Shown here piece by piece: positions 42,850 to 52,413 of a stretch of 64,000 bases of DNA. Source of the stretch: Methylobacterium sp. J-076 (GTDB lineage Bacteria; Pseudomonadota; Alphaproteobacteria; Rhizobiales; Beijerinckiaceae); assembly GCF_022829405.1 (NCBI RefSeq), contig NZ_JAKSXW010000033.1:18385-82384 (forward strand), read 5' to 3'. Both the position numbers and the translations under genes were made by a program. Position 1 is the stretch's first letter. Each line of letters begins with the position of its first letter. A model generated the notes under the pieces. It searched no databases. It was not told the DNA's origin and saw only the letters and a list, made by a program, of their open reading frames with translations.

Positions 42850-43917
42850 ATGGCCGAGGGCGCCGAGCAGGAAGACAAGACCGAGGAGCCGACCCCGCGC
42901 CGGATCGATCAGGCGATCGAGCGCGGCGACGTGGCCAAGAGCATCGAGGTCAACACCTTCGCGATCCTCGGGGCCTTCACCCTCGCCTTGGTGGTGGCGG
43001 CGCCGACCATCGCCACCGACCTCGTGCGCGGGCTGACCGCCTTCCTCGCCAACGCCCACGAGGTCCCGGACGGGCCCGGCTCCATGGCCGCGGCGGCCCG
43101 CGGCGGGCTGCTGCTGTGGCTGAAGGCCGTGGCGGTGCCGGTGGGTCTCGTGGCGGTGGCCGGGCTCGCGGCCGGCTATCTCCAGCATCCGCCGGTGTTC
43201 AACGCCGAGGCGCTGATGCCGAAGTTCGAGCGCATCTCGCCCATGGCCGGCGCCAAGCGGCTGATGGGCATCGAGGCCCTGTTCCAGTTCGGCAAGGGGC
43301 TCGCCAAGATGATCGCCGTGGGCGTCGTCGGCGGCGCGATCCTGTGGCGGGACCGGGACCGGCTGGAGGTGTTCGTCCGGCTCGACCCCGCCGCCTGCCT
43401 GTCGGCGGTGCTGTCCCTGAGCCTGAAGCTCCTCGCGGGGATGCTCGCGGTCCACGTCGTCATCGCTGGGGCCGATTACCTCTATGCCCGCCTGCGCTGG
43501 CGCGGCCGGCTGCGCATGTCGAAGGAGGAGATCAAGCAGGAGATGAAGGAGTCGGACGGCAACCCCGAGGTGAAGGGCAAGCTCAAGCAACTGCGGATGG
43601 CCCGCTCGAAGAAGCGCATGATGGCGGCGGTGCCGAGCGCCACGGTGATCGTCACCAACCCGACCCACTACGCCGTCGCCCTGCGCTACGAACCCGGCAT
43701 GGTCGCGCCGCTCTGCGTCGCCAAGGGCGTCGACGCGGTGGCCCTGCGGATCCGCGAGGTCGCCCGGGCGAACGACGTCGCCATCGTCGAGAACCCGCCC
43801 CTGGCCCGGGCGCTCCACGCCACCGTCGAGGTCGACCGGGAGATCCCGGCCGAGCATTACCGGGCGGTGGCCGAGGTGATCGGCTTCGTCATGCGCCTGC
43901 GCCGCCGCGCCGCGTGA
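42850..43917 (+). CDS. flhB: Flagellar export switch protein FlhB
   Basis: 355 residues. An acidic N-terminus (EGAEQEDKTEEPTPRRID), four membrane segments (about 30-215) and the autocleaved cytoplasmic domain are present. The autocleavage site Asn270-Pro271-Thr272-His273 (VTNPTHYAVAL) is intact, so it should switch export from rod/hook to filament substrates. It is last of the fliQ-fliR-flhB unit; cckA starts 130 bases later. Confidence 0.96.
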   Translation: MAEGAEQEDKTEEPTPRRIDQAIERGDVAKSIEVNTFAILGAFTLALVVAAPTIATDLVRGLTAFLANAHEVPDGPGSMAAAARGGLLLWLKAVAVPVGLVAVAGLAAGYLQHPPVFNAEALMPKFERISPMAGAKRLMGIEALFQFGKGLAKMIAVGVVGGAILWRDRDRLEVFVRLDPAACLSAVLSLSLKLLAGMLAVHVVIAGADYLYARLRWRGRLRMSKEEIKQEMKESDGNPEVKGKLKQLRMARSKKRMMAAVPSATVIVTNPTHYAVALRYEPGMVAPLCVAKGVDAVALRIREVARANDVAIVENPPLARALHATVEVDREIPAEHYRAVAEVIGFVMRLRRRAA

Positions 43918-44047
43918 GCGCGGGGCTACCCTTCCTCCACCATTTTGCGCGAAGCTCTTGACGGGCTTGGTGCCGTCCGAGGTCAGACGCCCCTTGCCGT
44001 GGGGCTGGCCGCGGGCCAAACCGGAACCCGTTTCTGGAAAGACCCCG

Positions 44048-46756
44048 ATGGCCGACGTGACCGGATCCCCGGCCCCGATTCTCAAGGCAGACCCGGCGAG
44101 GTCGGATCTTTCGACCGAGCTCCTGGCCGCGCCGACGCCGGTCAACGGCTCGATCGACCGGTCGGAGCAGCCCGGCCGGGTCGGCCTGCTGCTGATGCTC
44201 GCCGGCCTGCTGGTCGGCGCGGCCATCGGCCTGTCCTTCGTGGCCAACGAGCAGGCGCAGGCGCTGATCGTGTGGCTGCTGGCGCTGCTGGCCATGGCCG
44301 GCGTGTTCTTCCTCTTCGCCCTCGCCATCGGCGCGATCCAGCTCTCCGGCAGCAGCGCCCGGGACGACATCACCCGCGGCATCGTCGATGGCGCCCCGGA
44401 CGGCACCCTGGTGGTGGAGGATGGCGGCCGGCTGATCTACGCCAACGCCTCCTACCTGCGCCTCGCCGGGGGCGACAGCTTCACCAACCTCGCCCCGGTG
44501 GAGCGGATCTTCGTCGGCTCGCCGGAGGTGTCCGAGGCGGTCTACCGCCTCTCGCAGGCCGCCCGCGACGGGCGCCCGCACACCGAGGAGATGCGGATGG
44601 CGCCGCCCCTCGGGCAGGTGACGGGCGCGGCCGGCGAGCGCGATTTCGGGTGGTACCGGGTCTCGGTGCGGCCCCTGCCGCGCCCGCGCCGGGCGGCCTC
44701 CCACTGGACCGTGGCCGACGTCACCGCCGAGCGGGAGCGGCAGGAGAACGTCTTCCAAGAACTCCAGCACGCCATCGATTACCTCGACCATGCCCCGGCC
44801 GGCTTCCTGTCGATCAACCCGGCGGGCACCATCGTCTACATGAACGCCACCCTCGCGGCGTGGCTCGGTTACGACCTCGCCAGCGTCGGCTCGGGGGGGC
44901 TGCACCTCACCGAGATCGCCCCCAGCGCCGACGTGTTGATCCGCACCGCCGGCCTGCCGGGGGAGGTCCGCACCGACCGGTTCGACCTCGACCTGCGCCG
45001 CCGCAACGGCCACACGGTGCCCGTGCGGCTCTACCACCGGGTCGCCTTCGGCAAGGACGGCAAGCCCGGCGCCTCGCGCACCTTCGTCATCAACCGCTCG
45101 GCCGGGGCCGACGCGGACGAGCCGCAGCGGGCCGCCGAGGTGCGCCTCGCCCGCTTCCTCAACAACTCGCCCATCGCCATCGCGACCCTCGACCGGACGG
45201 GCCGGATCGCCCGGGCCAACGCCTCCTTCACCCGGCTGTTCGGCACCGCGCCGCTCACCTCCGACGAGGCCGCGCTGGAAGGGGAAGGCGGCACCCGTGC
45301 CGAGCCGAACCTCGCCGACTCGGTCCTCGACCGGACGGCGCTGGAGACCGGCCTGAATCGGGCGGCGAGCGGCATCACCGAGGCGGAGCCCATCGAGGTG
45401 CAGTTGCAGGGGCCGGGCGGACGCTCGGCCCGGCTGTGGCTCAGCCCCGCCGACGGGGGGGCCGAGGGCGAGCAGGCCGACGAGGCGGAGCGGGTGATCC
45501 TCTACGCCCTCGACACCACCGCCCAGCGGCAGCTGGAGCAGCAGGTCGCCCAGGCGCAGAAGATGAACGCGGTCGGCCAGCTGGCCGGCGGCATCGCCCA
45601 CGACTTCAACAACGTGCTGCAGGCGATCATCGGCTATTCCGACCTGCTGCTGGCGAGCCACCGGCCGAACGACCCGGCCTTCCAGGACATCATGCAGATC
45701 AAGCAGAACGCCAACCGGGCGGCGGGCCTCGTGCGCCAGCTCCTGGCGTTCTCCCGGCGGCAGACCCTGCGGCCGGAGGTGATGAATGTCGGCGAGAGCC
45801 TGTCCGAGCTCACGCTGCTGCTGAAGCGCCTGCTCGGCGAGCGGGTCACCCTCGAATTGAAGCACGGCCGCGAGCTGTGGCCTGTGAAGGCCGACGTGAA
45901 CCAGTTCGAGCAGGTGATCGTGAACCTCGCGGTCAACGCCCGCGATGCCATGCCCGAGGGCGGCAAGCTGACGATCCGCACCGAGAACGTGGTCGATCCC
46001 GGCCCCCAGGCCGCCACCGAGGGACGGGGTGGCCCTCCGGCGGGAGACCACGTGCTCATCGAGGTCTGCGATACCGGCCAGGGCATCCCGGCCGAGCTGA
46101 TGGAGAAGATCTTCGAGCCGTTCTTCACCACCAAGGAGATCGGCAAGGGCACCGGCCTCGGCCTCTCGACGGTGTTCGGCATCGTCAAGCAGTCGGGCGG
46201 GACGATCGACGTGCAATCCACCGTCGGCCGGGGCACGGCGTTCAAGATCTACCTCCCCCGCCACATCCCCCTGCCGGAGGTGGCGCCCGTGGAGGCCCCG
46301 GTCTTTCTGTCCGAGGCCGGCGACCGGCCGGCCGCGGCGCAGGCCGCCATCGCGCCGCCCCCCCGGCGCCCCGCGACGGACCACACCGGCCAGGGCACCA
46401 TCCTCCTGGTGGAGGACGAGGACCCGGTCCGTGCCGTGAACAGCCGCGCCCTGTCGGCCCGGGGCTACACGGTGCTGGAGGCGGCCTCGGGCCTGGAGGC
46501 GCTGGCCATCGTCCGGGAGAACGCGCAGCCCATCGACCTCGTGGTCTCCGACGTGGTGATGCCGGAGATGGACGGCCCGTCGCTGCTGCGGGAGGTGCGC
46601 AAGCACCAGCCGCACCTCAAGGTGATCTTCGTTTCCGGCTACGCGGAGGACGCCTTCCGCAAGAACCTGCCCGAGGGCGAGGCCTTCAACTTCCTGCCGA
46701 AGCCGTTCAGCCTGAAGCAACTGGTCGAGACCGTGAAGAAGACGATGGCCGATTGA
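44048..46756 (+). CDS. cckA: Cell-cycle hybrid histidine kinase CckA
   Basis: 902 residues. Two membrane helices (about 49-71 and 77-101) precede PAS-type regions (about 115-215 and 245-355, a possible third about 370-480). The kinase core has His518 in [19 protein letters not shown], the FxxR-type [14 protein letters not shown], and [20 protein letters not shown]; the receiver has Asp835 in [14 protein letters not shown]. CckA phosphorylates ChpT, then CtrA and CpdR. The ATG at 44048 follows GGAAAG. CtrA boxes upstream of the neighbouring flagellar genes suit this. I recall the flhB-cckA adjacency from Caulobacter too. Confidence 0.95.
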   Translation: MADVTGSPAPILKADPARSDLSTELLAAPTPVNGSIDRSEQPGRVGLLLMLAGLLVGAAIGLSFVANEQAQALIVWLLALLAMAGVFFLFALAIGAIQLSGSSARDDITRGIVDGAPDGTLVVEDGGRLIYANASYLRLAGGDSFTNLAPVERIFVGSPEVSEAVYRLSQAARDGRPHTEEMRMAPPLGQVTGAAGERDFGWYRVSVRPLPRPRRAASHWTVADVTAERERQENVFQELQHAIDYLDHAPAGFLSINPAGTIVYMNATLAAWLGYDLASVGSGGLHLTEIAPSADVLIRTAGLPGEVRTDRFDLDLRRRNGHTVPVRLYHRVAFGKDGKPGASRTFVINRSAGADADEPQRAAEVRLARFLNNSPIAIATLDRTGRIARANASFTRLFGTAPLTSDEAALEGEGGTRAEPNLADSVLDRTALETGLNRAASGITEAEPIEVQLQGPGGRSARLWLSPADGGAEGEQADEAERVILYALDTTAQRQLEQQVAQAQKMNAVGQLAGGIAHDFNNVLQAIIGYSDLLLASHRPNDPAFQDIMQIKQNANRAAGLVRQLLAFSRRQTLRPEVMNVGESLSELTLLLKRLLGERVTLELKHGRELWPVKADVNQFEQVIVNLAVNARDAMPEGGKLTIRTENVVDPGPQAATEGRGGPPAGDHVLIEVCDTGQGIPAELMEKIFEPFFTTKEIGKGTGLGLSTVFGIVKQSGGTIDVQSTVGRGTAFKIYLPRHIPLPEVAPVEAPVFLSEAGDRPAAAQAAIAPPPRRPATDHTGQGTILLVEDEDPVRAVNSRALSARGYTVLEAASGLEALAIVRENAQPIDLVVSDVVMPEMDGPSLLREVRKHQPHLKVIFVSGYAEDAFRKNLPEGEAFNFLPKPFSLKQLVETVKKTMAD

Positions 46757-46812
46757 GGCGCCGCGTCACCGCCCCCCGTGGCCGACCCACGGTGATCGAA
46801 GGGGGCGGGGCG

Positions 46813-47100
46813 TGTCCCTGGATTGCTTCGCTGCGCTCGCAAAGACGATGGCGCGTGTGAGGGAGGGGAGCGCCAGGGAGGGCCTCGAGGCTCATGATGC
46901 CCCCGCCGTCATCGCGAGCGCAGTGAAGTGACCCAGGGCAGCGGGCCGTGTGTTCCGCCGAGGCGCATCCCTGAATTGCTTCGCTGCGCTCGCAAAGACG
47001 ATGGCGCTTGCGGGGGAGGGGAGCGCTCGCGGGGGCCCTGAGCCTGACGATGACCCCACCCCGTCATCGCGAACGCAGTGAAGCGACCCAGGGCAGCGGG
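46813..47100. repeat. Two tandem copies of a ~154-bp composite palindromic repeat
   Basis: Blocks like TCCCTGGATTGCTTCGCTGC at 46815 and 46968 alternate with their approximate inverses (GTCATCGCGAGCGCAGTGAA at 46908, and a variant at 47063). The period is 153-155 bases. The core matches the 115-bp array at 2738-3278, so this is the same repeat family with a longer spacer. It fills most of the region between cckA and the rplQ terminator. Confidence 0.85.
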
Positions 47101-47158
47101 CCGTATCCAGGCGTGGCGCGTCCCTCGATCGCCGCCCCGACGGCGCCACCCGCGCACG

Positions 47159-47196
47159 AAAAAAGGCCGCCCCGGCGTGAACCGGGACGGCCTTTT
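47159..47196 (-). terminator. Terminator of the alpha/spc ribosomal operon after rplQ
   Basis: AAGGCCG-CCCGG and CCGGG-CGGCCTT arms (about 47163-47175 and 47182-47194) form a stem flanked by A-run on the left and T-run on the right, so it could work on both strands. On the minus strand it lies 20 bases after the rplQ stop. Confidence 0.85.
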
Positions 47197-47214
47197 CGAT
47201 GGACGGACGGAGCC

Positions 47215-47625
47215 TCAGGCGGCTTCGGCGACCTGCGACGGGCCGGAATCCTTGCCGCGGGCATCGACGTCGCGATCCACGAACTCGATCACCGCCATCG
47301 GGGCGTTGTCGCCCTGGCGGAAGCCGGCCTTCATGATGCGGCAGTAGCCGCCCGGACGACCCTGGTAGCGCGGGCCGAGGACCGCGAAGAGCTTCTTGAC
47401 CATGTCGGCGTCGCGCAGCTTCGACATCGCGAGGCGGCGGGCGTGCACGCTGTCGGTGCGGGCGAGCGTGATCAGCTTCTCGACGACCGGACGCAGGTCC
47501 TTCGCCTTCGGCAGGGTGGTGACGATCTGCTCGTGCTTGATGAGCGCGGCGGACATGTTGGCGAACATCGCTTGGCGATGCTCGGCGGTGCGGTTGAAAC
47601 GACGACCGCGATAACCGTGACGCAT
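47215..47625 (-). CDS. rplQ: 50S ribosomal protein L17
   Basis: 136 residues. [20 protein letters not shown] is the universal L17 start, and the globular body ends in [20 protein letters not shown]. It is a primary binder near the exit tunnel. It is the last gene of the alpha operon, separated from rpoA by 175 bases that hold a strong AT-rich inverted repeat, and is followed by a terminator. Confidence 0.98.
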   Translation of the reverse strand: MRHGYRGRRFNRTAEHRQAMFANMSAALIKHEQIVTTLPKAKDLRPVVEKLITLARTDSVHARRLAMSKLRDADMVKKLFAVLGPRYQGRPGGYCRIMKAGFRQGDNAPMAVIEFVDRDVDARGKDSGPSQVAEAA

Positions 47626-47678
47626 GGTGGCTCTCCTGATTTTTGCGACCGCCGTGCCACGGGTCGGCCGCTCGTTAG

Positions 47679-47781
47679 AGCGAATAGGGAGTAGCGAATA
47701 GCGAATAGCTGAGCCCTGAGGCGTTCAACCGTTCCGCTTCTCCGACACCCCTATTCGCTATTCGCTATTTCCCTATTTGCT
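47679..47781. repeat. AT-rich inverted repeat between rpoA and rplQ
   Basis: The left arm (47679-47710) is built from repeated GCGAATAG units; the right arm (about 47750-47781) is its near-perfect reverse complement with one bulge and a few mismatches. The arms are 31-32 bases and the loop about 39. The AT content is unlike the surrounding GC-rich DNA. It lies in the transcribed spacer, so it would form a long hairpin in the rpoA-rplQ mRNA. Confidence 0.85.
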
Positions 47782-47800
47782 TACCAAGCGCCGTAGGCGC

Positions 47801-48820
47801 TCAGTAGTGCTCCTCGAAGCGCTTGGCGAGGTCCTCGATGTTCTCCGGCGGCCAGCCGGGGACATCCATGCCAAGGTGCAGGCCCATGCCGGCCAGCACT
47901 TCCTTGATCTCGTTGAGCGACTTGCGGCCGAAGTTCGGGGTGCGCAGCATCTCGCCCTCGGACTTCTGGATGAGATCGCCGATGTAGACGATGTTGTCGT
48001 TCTTCAGGCAGTTCGCCGAACGGACCGACAGCTCCAGCTCGTCCACCTTCTTGAGCAGCGCCGGGTTGAAGGGCAGCTGCGGCGTGAGCGGCGCGGCCTC
48101 TTCCTTGCGCGGATCCTCGAAGTTCACGAAGACCTGCAGCTGGTCTTGGATGATGCGCGCGGCATAGGCCAGCGAATCCTCGGGGCTCACCGCGCCGTTG
48201 GTCTCGACGGTCATGGTCAGCTTGTCCTTGTCGAGATCCTGGCCCTCGCGGGTGGTCTCGACGCGGTAGCTCACCTTGGTCACCGGGGAGAACAGGGCGT
48301 CCACCGGGATCAGGCCGATCGGCGCGTCCTCGGGGCGGTTGCGCTCGGCCGGGACGTAGCCCTTGCCGGTGGCGACCGTGAACTCCATGCGGATCTCCGC
48401 GCCGTCATCCAGCGTGCAGATCACGAGGTCCGGGTTCAGGATCTGGATGTCACCGACCGTGCCGATGTCGCCCGCCGTCACGGTGCCGGGGCCGGTCTTG
48501 CGCAGGGTCATGCGCTTGGGGGCATCGGTCTGCGAGCGGATGGCGATCGTCTTGATGTTGAGGACGATGTCGGTCACGTCCTCGCGCACGCCGGGGATGG
48601 ACGAGAACTCGTGCAGAACGCCGTCGATCTGCACCGAGGTCACGGCCGCGCCCTGGAGCGACGACAGGAGAACGCGCCGCAGGGCGTTGCCCAGCGTGGT
48701 GCCGAAGCCGCGCTCAAGCGGCTCGGCGACCACCGTCGCGATCCGCTTGGGGTCGTCGCCGGTCGAAACCTGCAGCTTGTTCGGCTTGATGAGTTCCTGC
48801 CAATTCTTCTGAATGACCAC
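47801..48820 (-). CDS. rpoA: DNA-directed RNA polymerase alpha subunit
   Basis: 339 residues from GTG 48820, the usual alphaproteobacterial start ([17 protein letters not shown]). The N-terminal assembly domain (about 1-235) and the C-terminal domain that contacts UP elements and activators (about 255-325, with [20 protein letters not shown]) are complete. It belongs to the alpha operon but is separated from rpsK by a metallo-beta-lactamase-fold gene. The product lengths and motifs are ordinary. Confidence 0.98.
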   Translation of the reverse strand: MVIQKNWQELIKPNKLQVSTGDDPKRIATVVAEPLERGFGTTLGNALRRVLLSSLQGAAVTSVQIDGVLHEFSSIPGVREDVTDIVLNIKTIAIRSQTDAPKRMTLRKTGPGTVTAGDIGTVGDIQILNPDLVICTLDDGAEIRMEFTVATGKGYVPAERNRPEDAPIGLIPVDALFSPVTKVSYRVETTREGQDLDKDKLTMTVETNGAVSPEDSLAYAARIIQDQLQVFVNFEDPRKEEAAPLTPQLPFNPALLKKVDELELSVRSANCLKNDNIVYIGDLIQKSEGEMLRTPNFGRKSLNEIKEVLAGMGLHLGMDVPGWPPENIEDLAKRFEEHY

Positions 48821-48924
48821 GGTCCTACCTCTCACGCCTCGCGGGTCCGCATGATCCGGCACCCACGCTCCGGCCTGGCGGAGGCGCCCCCTGGCACGCC
48901 GCCCTGCCTCACAATCGAAAAAGC

Positions 48925-49797
48925 CTATTCGCCGCCGACCCAGAGGGCCGGCACGAAGCTGTAGCCAGCTCCGTCACGGTCCACATAGCCGAGGGCGGGG
49001 AATTCCAGGTGACAGCCGGCGATGAAGCTGCGCTCCGACGCCGCCTGGTCCATGATCGTCTTCCGGGTCTGGCGAGCCTGCTCGCCATCGACATCGAAGC
49101 CGACCCCCGCATCCGGGTTCTTGAACTGGATCGCCGGCAGATGGACCACGTCGGTCCAGATCAGCAGCGACTCGGATCCCGACACGATGCGGAAGCCGCA
49201 ATGCCCCGGCGTATGGCCGGGGAGGGGAACCGCCTCGATCCCCGGGAGAACCTCGCCGCCGCGATGCTCGCGCATCCGGCCCGCGTAGGGTGCCACCGAG
49301 TTCCGGGCGTTCTCGAAATACGCCTTGGCCCCGTCGGGCGCCTTCGACAGCGCCTCGTCGGGGAGCCAGTGGGCCGCCTCGTCCGAATGCACGACGACCT
49401 CGGCATTCGGGTAGACGGCGCCGCCATCCTTCGCGAGGCCGCCGCAATGGTCCGGGTGCAGGTGCGTCAGCAGCACCGTCCCCACATCCTCCGGCTTGAC
49501 GCCGGTGGTCGCCAGCGCGGTGCCCATGCGCCCCAGGGTCTCGGCCGGCGCCAGGGCGCCGTAGCCGGTATCCACCAGGACCGGCTTGCGGCCGGGCCCG
49601 GTGATGAGGAACGCGTTCAGGGTGATCTTCGGCTGCTCGGTGCGAAAGCCTGCCCGCTGCAAGCGCGCGGCCTCCCCCTTGTCGATGCCCGTGACGAGAT
49701 CGAGGCTCGCCTGGAACCAGCCGTCATTGAGCGCCGTGACCGTGAGGTCCCCGAGGTTCCAACGCAGCACGCCGGGCAGTGGCTTCGAACCCGCCAT
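48925..49797 (-). CDS. Metallo-beta-lactamase-fold hydrolase inside the ribosomal cluster
   Basis: 290 residues. The metal-binding motif [10 protein letters not shown] (HxHxDH) and the later [12 protein letters not shown] and [13 protein letters not shown] histidines are intact, so it is a catalytically plausible binuclear zinc hydrolase. There is no signal peptide. Such proteins include lactonases, glyoxalase-like enzymes and quorum-quenching types; substrate cannot be told. It lies on the same strand between rpsK (32 bases upstream) and rpoA (104 bases downstream), so it is probably cotranscribed with essential genes. Confidence 0.88.
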   Translation of the reverse strand: MAGSKPLPGVLRWNLGDLTVTALNDGWFQASLDLVTGIDKGEAARLQRAGFRTEQPKITLNAFLITGPGRKPVLVDTGYGALAPAETLGRMGTALATTGVKPEDVGTVLLTHLHPDHCGGLAKDGGAVYPNAEVVVHSDEAAHWLPDEALSKAPDGAKAYFENARNSVAPYAGRMREHRGGEVLPGIEAVPLPGHTPGHCGFRIVSGSESLLIWTDVVHLPAIQFKNPDAGVGFDVDGEQARQTRKTIMDQAASERSFIAGCHLEFPALGYVDRDGAGYSFVPALWVGGE

Positions 49798-49829
49798 AAG
49801 CTTCTCCCTACTCGCCGAAAATCAGCCGA

Positions 49830-50219
49830 TCAGACGCGACGACGCTTGCGCGGGCGGCAGCCGTTGTGCGGGATCGCCGTCACATCGCGGATCGAGGTGA
49901 CGGTGAAGCCCGCCGCCTGCAGGGCGCGGAGGGCCGACTCGCGGCCGGAGCCGGGGCCGGAGACCTCGACCTCGAGGGTGCGCATGCCATGCTCGCCGGC
50001 CTTGCGGGCCGCGTCCTCGGCGGCCACCTGAGCGGCGTAGGGCGTCGATTTCCGCGAACCCTTGAAGCCCATCGCGCCGGCGGACGACCAGGAGATCGTG
50101 TTGCCCTGGGCGTCGGTGATGGTGATCATCGTGTTGTTGAACGAGGCGTTCACGTGGGCGACGCCCGACACGATGTTCTTGCGTTCGCGCCGGCGGACGC
50201 GTTGCGGTTCCTTGGCCAT
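49830..50219 (-). CDS. rpsK: 30S ribosomal protein S11
   Basis: 129 residues. [20 protein letters not shown] and [19 protein letters not shown] are invariant S11 segments, and the basic C-terminus is [10 protein letters not shown]. It forms part of the platform near the mRNA exit. It follows rpsM after 171 bases, a longer spacer than usual. Confidence 0.98.
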   Translation of the reverse strand: MAKEPQRVRRRERKNIVSGVAHVNASFNNTMITITDAQGNTISWSSAGAMGFKGSRKSTPYAAQVAAEDAARKAGEHGMRTLEVEVSGPGSGRESALRALQAAGFTVTSIRDVTAIPHNGCRPRKRRRV

Positions 50220-50390
50220 CTCGTCTCACTCTTCCTTCAAGCGCGCCCGTAATTCCAGGCGCTCGGGATTCTTCGGGAACTTGGCCGCGCGGCCCGGCGG
50301 GGCCGGCGCGATCCGCTGGGATCCGATGAGGGACACCCGGCGCAGCGGTGGGGAAGGCCGTGCGATGCACGGCCCCCCGAACCGCGGTGG

Positions 50391-50759
50391 TTACTTCTTC
50401 TTGCCGGCGATCGGCTTCGCCTTGCCCTTGCGGGTGCGGGCGTTGGTGTGGGTCCGCTGGCCGCGGACCGGGAGCTGCTTGCGGTGACGCAGGCCGCGGT
50501 AGCAGCCGAGGTCCATCAACCGCTTGATGTTCATCGAGACTTCGCGGCGCAGGTCGCCTTCCACGATGTAGTCGCGGTCGATCGCCTCACGAATCTGCAG
50601 AACCTCGGCGTCGGTCAGTTCGTTGACGCGACGCTCGGCGGGGATGCCCACCTTGCCGGTGATCTGCTCCGCCTTCTTGGGGCCGATGCCGTGGATGTAC
50701 TGCAGCGCGATGACGACGCGCTTGCCTGTCGGGATGTTGACGCCTGCGATACGGGCCAC
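50391..50759 (-). CDS. rpsM: 30S ribosomal protein S13
   Basis: 122 residues starting at GTG 50759 behind [27 protein letters not shown] begins the family; [18 protein letters not shown] near the end is the conserved tRNA/30S head contact. It leads the rpsM-rpsK group. Upstream there are two non-ribosomal small genes instead of the expected direct link to adk/secY. Confidence 0.98.
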   Translation of the reverse strand: MARIAGVNIPTGKRVVIALQYIHGIGPKKAEQITGKVGIPAERRVNELTDAEVLQIREAIDRDYIVEGDLRREVSMNIKRLMDLGCYRGLRHRKQLPVRGQRTHTNARTRKGKAKPIAGKKK

Positions 50760-50959
50760 AGTCTCACTCCATGTGAAGCCCGGCGGAACCGGGCTCGGGT
50801 TACGCGCGTCCGGTGGAGGCCGGCCCTTGCGCGCGTGCAACGACAACGCGGCCCGCGGGCGGCCCTGGACAGGGCACCTCGGACCATCGTGCGGTTGGAC
50901 GAAGGGGGGTCTGCTACTCCGTGTCGGCCGACCTGTCAATCACAACGGAGTGAAAAGCG

Positions 50960-51331
50960 GTGGCGCGGTCGATGGAAGCCAGTGAGAGCCTCAGGACCTT
51001 CGTGGCCGGCGTGATCCGCGCGGGGTCGGTGAATGCCGAGGAGATCGTGCCCGTCGTCATGGCCGTGGCGGGGGGCATCCTCGCCGCCGCGGACCTCCGC
51101 AGCATCTCCCTGGAGGATGCCGGGGATGGCGCGGGCGGCGTCCTCTGGGCCTCCTTCGGCGGGCCGCCGATGGCCTTTCGCTACAACCACGCCACGGCGA
51201 TGATCGAGCTGCGGGCGGGGGGGCTCGACGGCCATCCCCTCCGGCGATTCGGGCGCCGGGCCCTGCCGATGGATATCCTGAACTTCTTCGGCCCGAGCCG
51301 CGCCGCGGAGGCGGCCCGCACCCGGCCCTGA
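50960..51331 (+). CDS. Hypothetical protein in opposite orientation within the ribosomal cluster
   Basis: 123 residues from GTG 50960; ATG 50972 is an alternative. It has hydrophobic helix-like parts (VPVVMAVAGGILAAADL) and an alpha/beta look but no signal or motif I recognise. It runs against the ribosomal genes on either side, and ends 6 bases from the convergent small secreted protein. Composition matches the genome. The existence is plausible; the function is unknown. Confidence 0.55.
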   Translation: MARSMEASESLRTFVAGVIRAGSVNAEEIVPVVMAVAGGILAAADLRSISLEDAGDGAGGVLWASFGGPPMAFRYNHATAMIELRAGGLDGHPLRRFGRRALPMDILNFFGPSRAAEAARTRP

Positions 51332-51336
51332 TGGGA

Positions 51337-51567
51337 TCAGCGCATCCGTTGGTTGGAGTACCGGCAATACGCGCCGTCGTCGCGGTAACCCGCCGGGCAG
51401 CGGCGGACACAGGCCCCTGCGGCGAACTTCAGCGGCGGCCGGCATCGGCTCCGGACCTGCTTCTGGCGGTAGACGAAGGACTGTGCCGGGCTCTGCGCCG
51501 CCGCCGGTTCGGGCAGGGCGCCGCCGACGAGGATGAGCGCGGCGACGAGGCTCAGACGGGCGATCAT
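51337..51567 (-). CDS. Small secreted cysteine-containing hypothetical protein
   Basis: 76 residues. A signal peptide (about 1-24, ending PAAAQ) precedes a short mature domain with four cysteines (SRCRPPLKF, GACVRRCPAGYRDD and AYCRY), which suggests two disulfides. It resembles the many tiny secreted proteins of Methylobacterium. It lies 70 bases after adk on the same strand and may be read through from it. Confidence 0.65.
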   Translation of the reverse strand: MIARLSLVAALILVGGALPEPAAAQSPAQSFVYRQKQVRSRCRPPLKFAAGACVRRCPAGYRDDGAYCRYSNQRMR

Positions 51568-51637
51568 CGGCTGTGTCCAACATGAGGAAGGGCGCCCGCC
51601 TGCCGGCCGGCACCCCTTGAAGGCCCTGGGCGACGCC

Positions 51638-52240
51638 TCAGGAGGAGACGCGTTCCCGGTGCGGTTCGAGAATCGCCGTCAGATCCCCGGTCACGACGTC
51701 GATCGGCTTCATGCCATCGACGGTCTTCAGCATGCCGAGCTTGTCGTAATAGGCCGAGAGCGGCGCGGTCTGGGCGCGGTACGCTTCGAGGCGCTGCTTG
51801 AACACCTCCGGCGTATCGTCCTTCCGTACGGCCTCGCCCCGGGCGGCGGCGTCGGCGGCACGCTTGGCGATGCGCCCGACCAGGGCGTCCTCATCGACCT
51901 TCAGCTCGATGACGGTGGAGAGGTCGAGCCCCTTGCCGGCCAGCATCGTCCCGAGGGCTTCGGCCTGGGCGACGGTGCGCGGGAACCCATCGAGGATGAA
52001 GCCCGGCTTGGCGTCCGCCTGCTCGATCCGGTCGGCGACGATCCCGACGACGATCTCGTCCGAGACGAGGCCGCCCGATTCCATCACCGCCTTGGCCTGG
52101 AGCCCCACCGGCGTGCCGGCGGCGACGGCCGCCCGGAGCATGTCGCCCGTCGAGAGCTGCGGGATGCCGTATCGCTTAACGATCCGCTCGGATTGCGTGC
52201 CCTTTCCCGCGCCGGGCGGTCCGAGCAGAATGATGCGCAT
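51638..52240 (-). CDS. adk: Adenylate kinase (short-LID type)
   Basis: 200 residues. The P-loop [10 protein letters not shown] is at 7-16, [13 protein letters not shown] marks the AMP-binding core, and the LID is short without the four zinc cysteines. It interconverts ATP, ADP and AMP. The secY-adk order is conserved; 173 bases separate it from secY. Confidence 0.97.
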   Translation of the reverse strand: MRIILLGPPGAGKGTQSERIVKRYGIPQLSTGDMLRAAVAAGTPVGLQAKAVMESGGLVSDEIVVGIVADRIEQADAKPGFILDGFPRTVAQAEALGTMLAGKGLDLSTVIELKVDEDALVGRIAKRAADAAARGEAVRKDDTPEVFKQRLEAYRAQTAPLSAYYDKLGMLKTVDGMKPIDVVTGDLTAILEPHRERVSS

Positions 52241-52413
52241 GGCGTTGTCCTCTTTGGGCCCGAATTTCCGGGCTCCGGATGCACCGGCGACGCCATCCCG
52301 GGCATCGCTCCCTCTTTTTATGTCTCACGGGGCGGGCGGCGCGCGATAGCCCGGCCTTGGTCGGACATCGCGCATTTCCCCGCCTCTGTCGCCCTTCGGC
52401 GGAGGCCCCCGCC

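Noticed and set aside
49798..50390. rpmJ or infA in the alpha operon
   Set aside because: No short frame around rpsK and rpsM resembles L36 or IF1.
51337..52240. Frameshifted adk
   Set aside because: The 200-residue Adk is complete with P-loop and C-terminus; the short LID is a normal variant.
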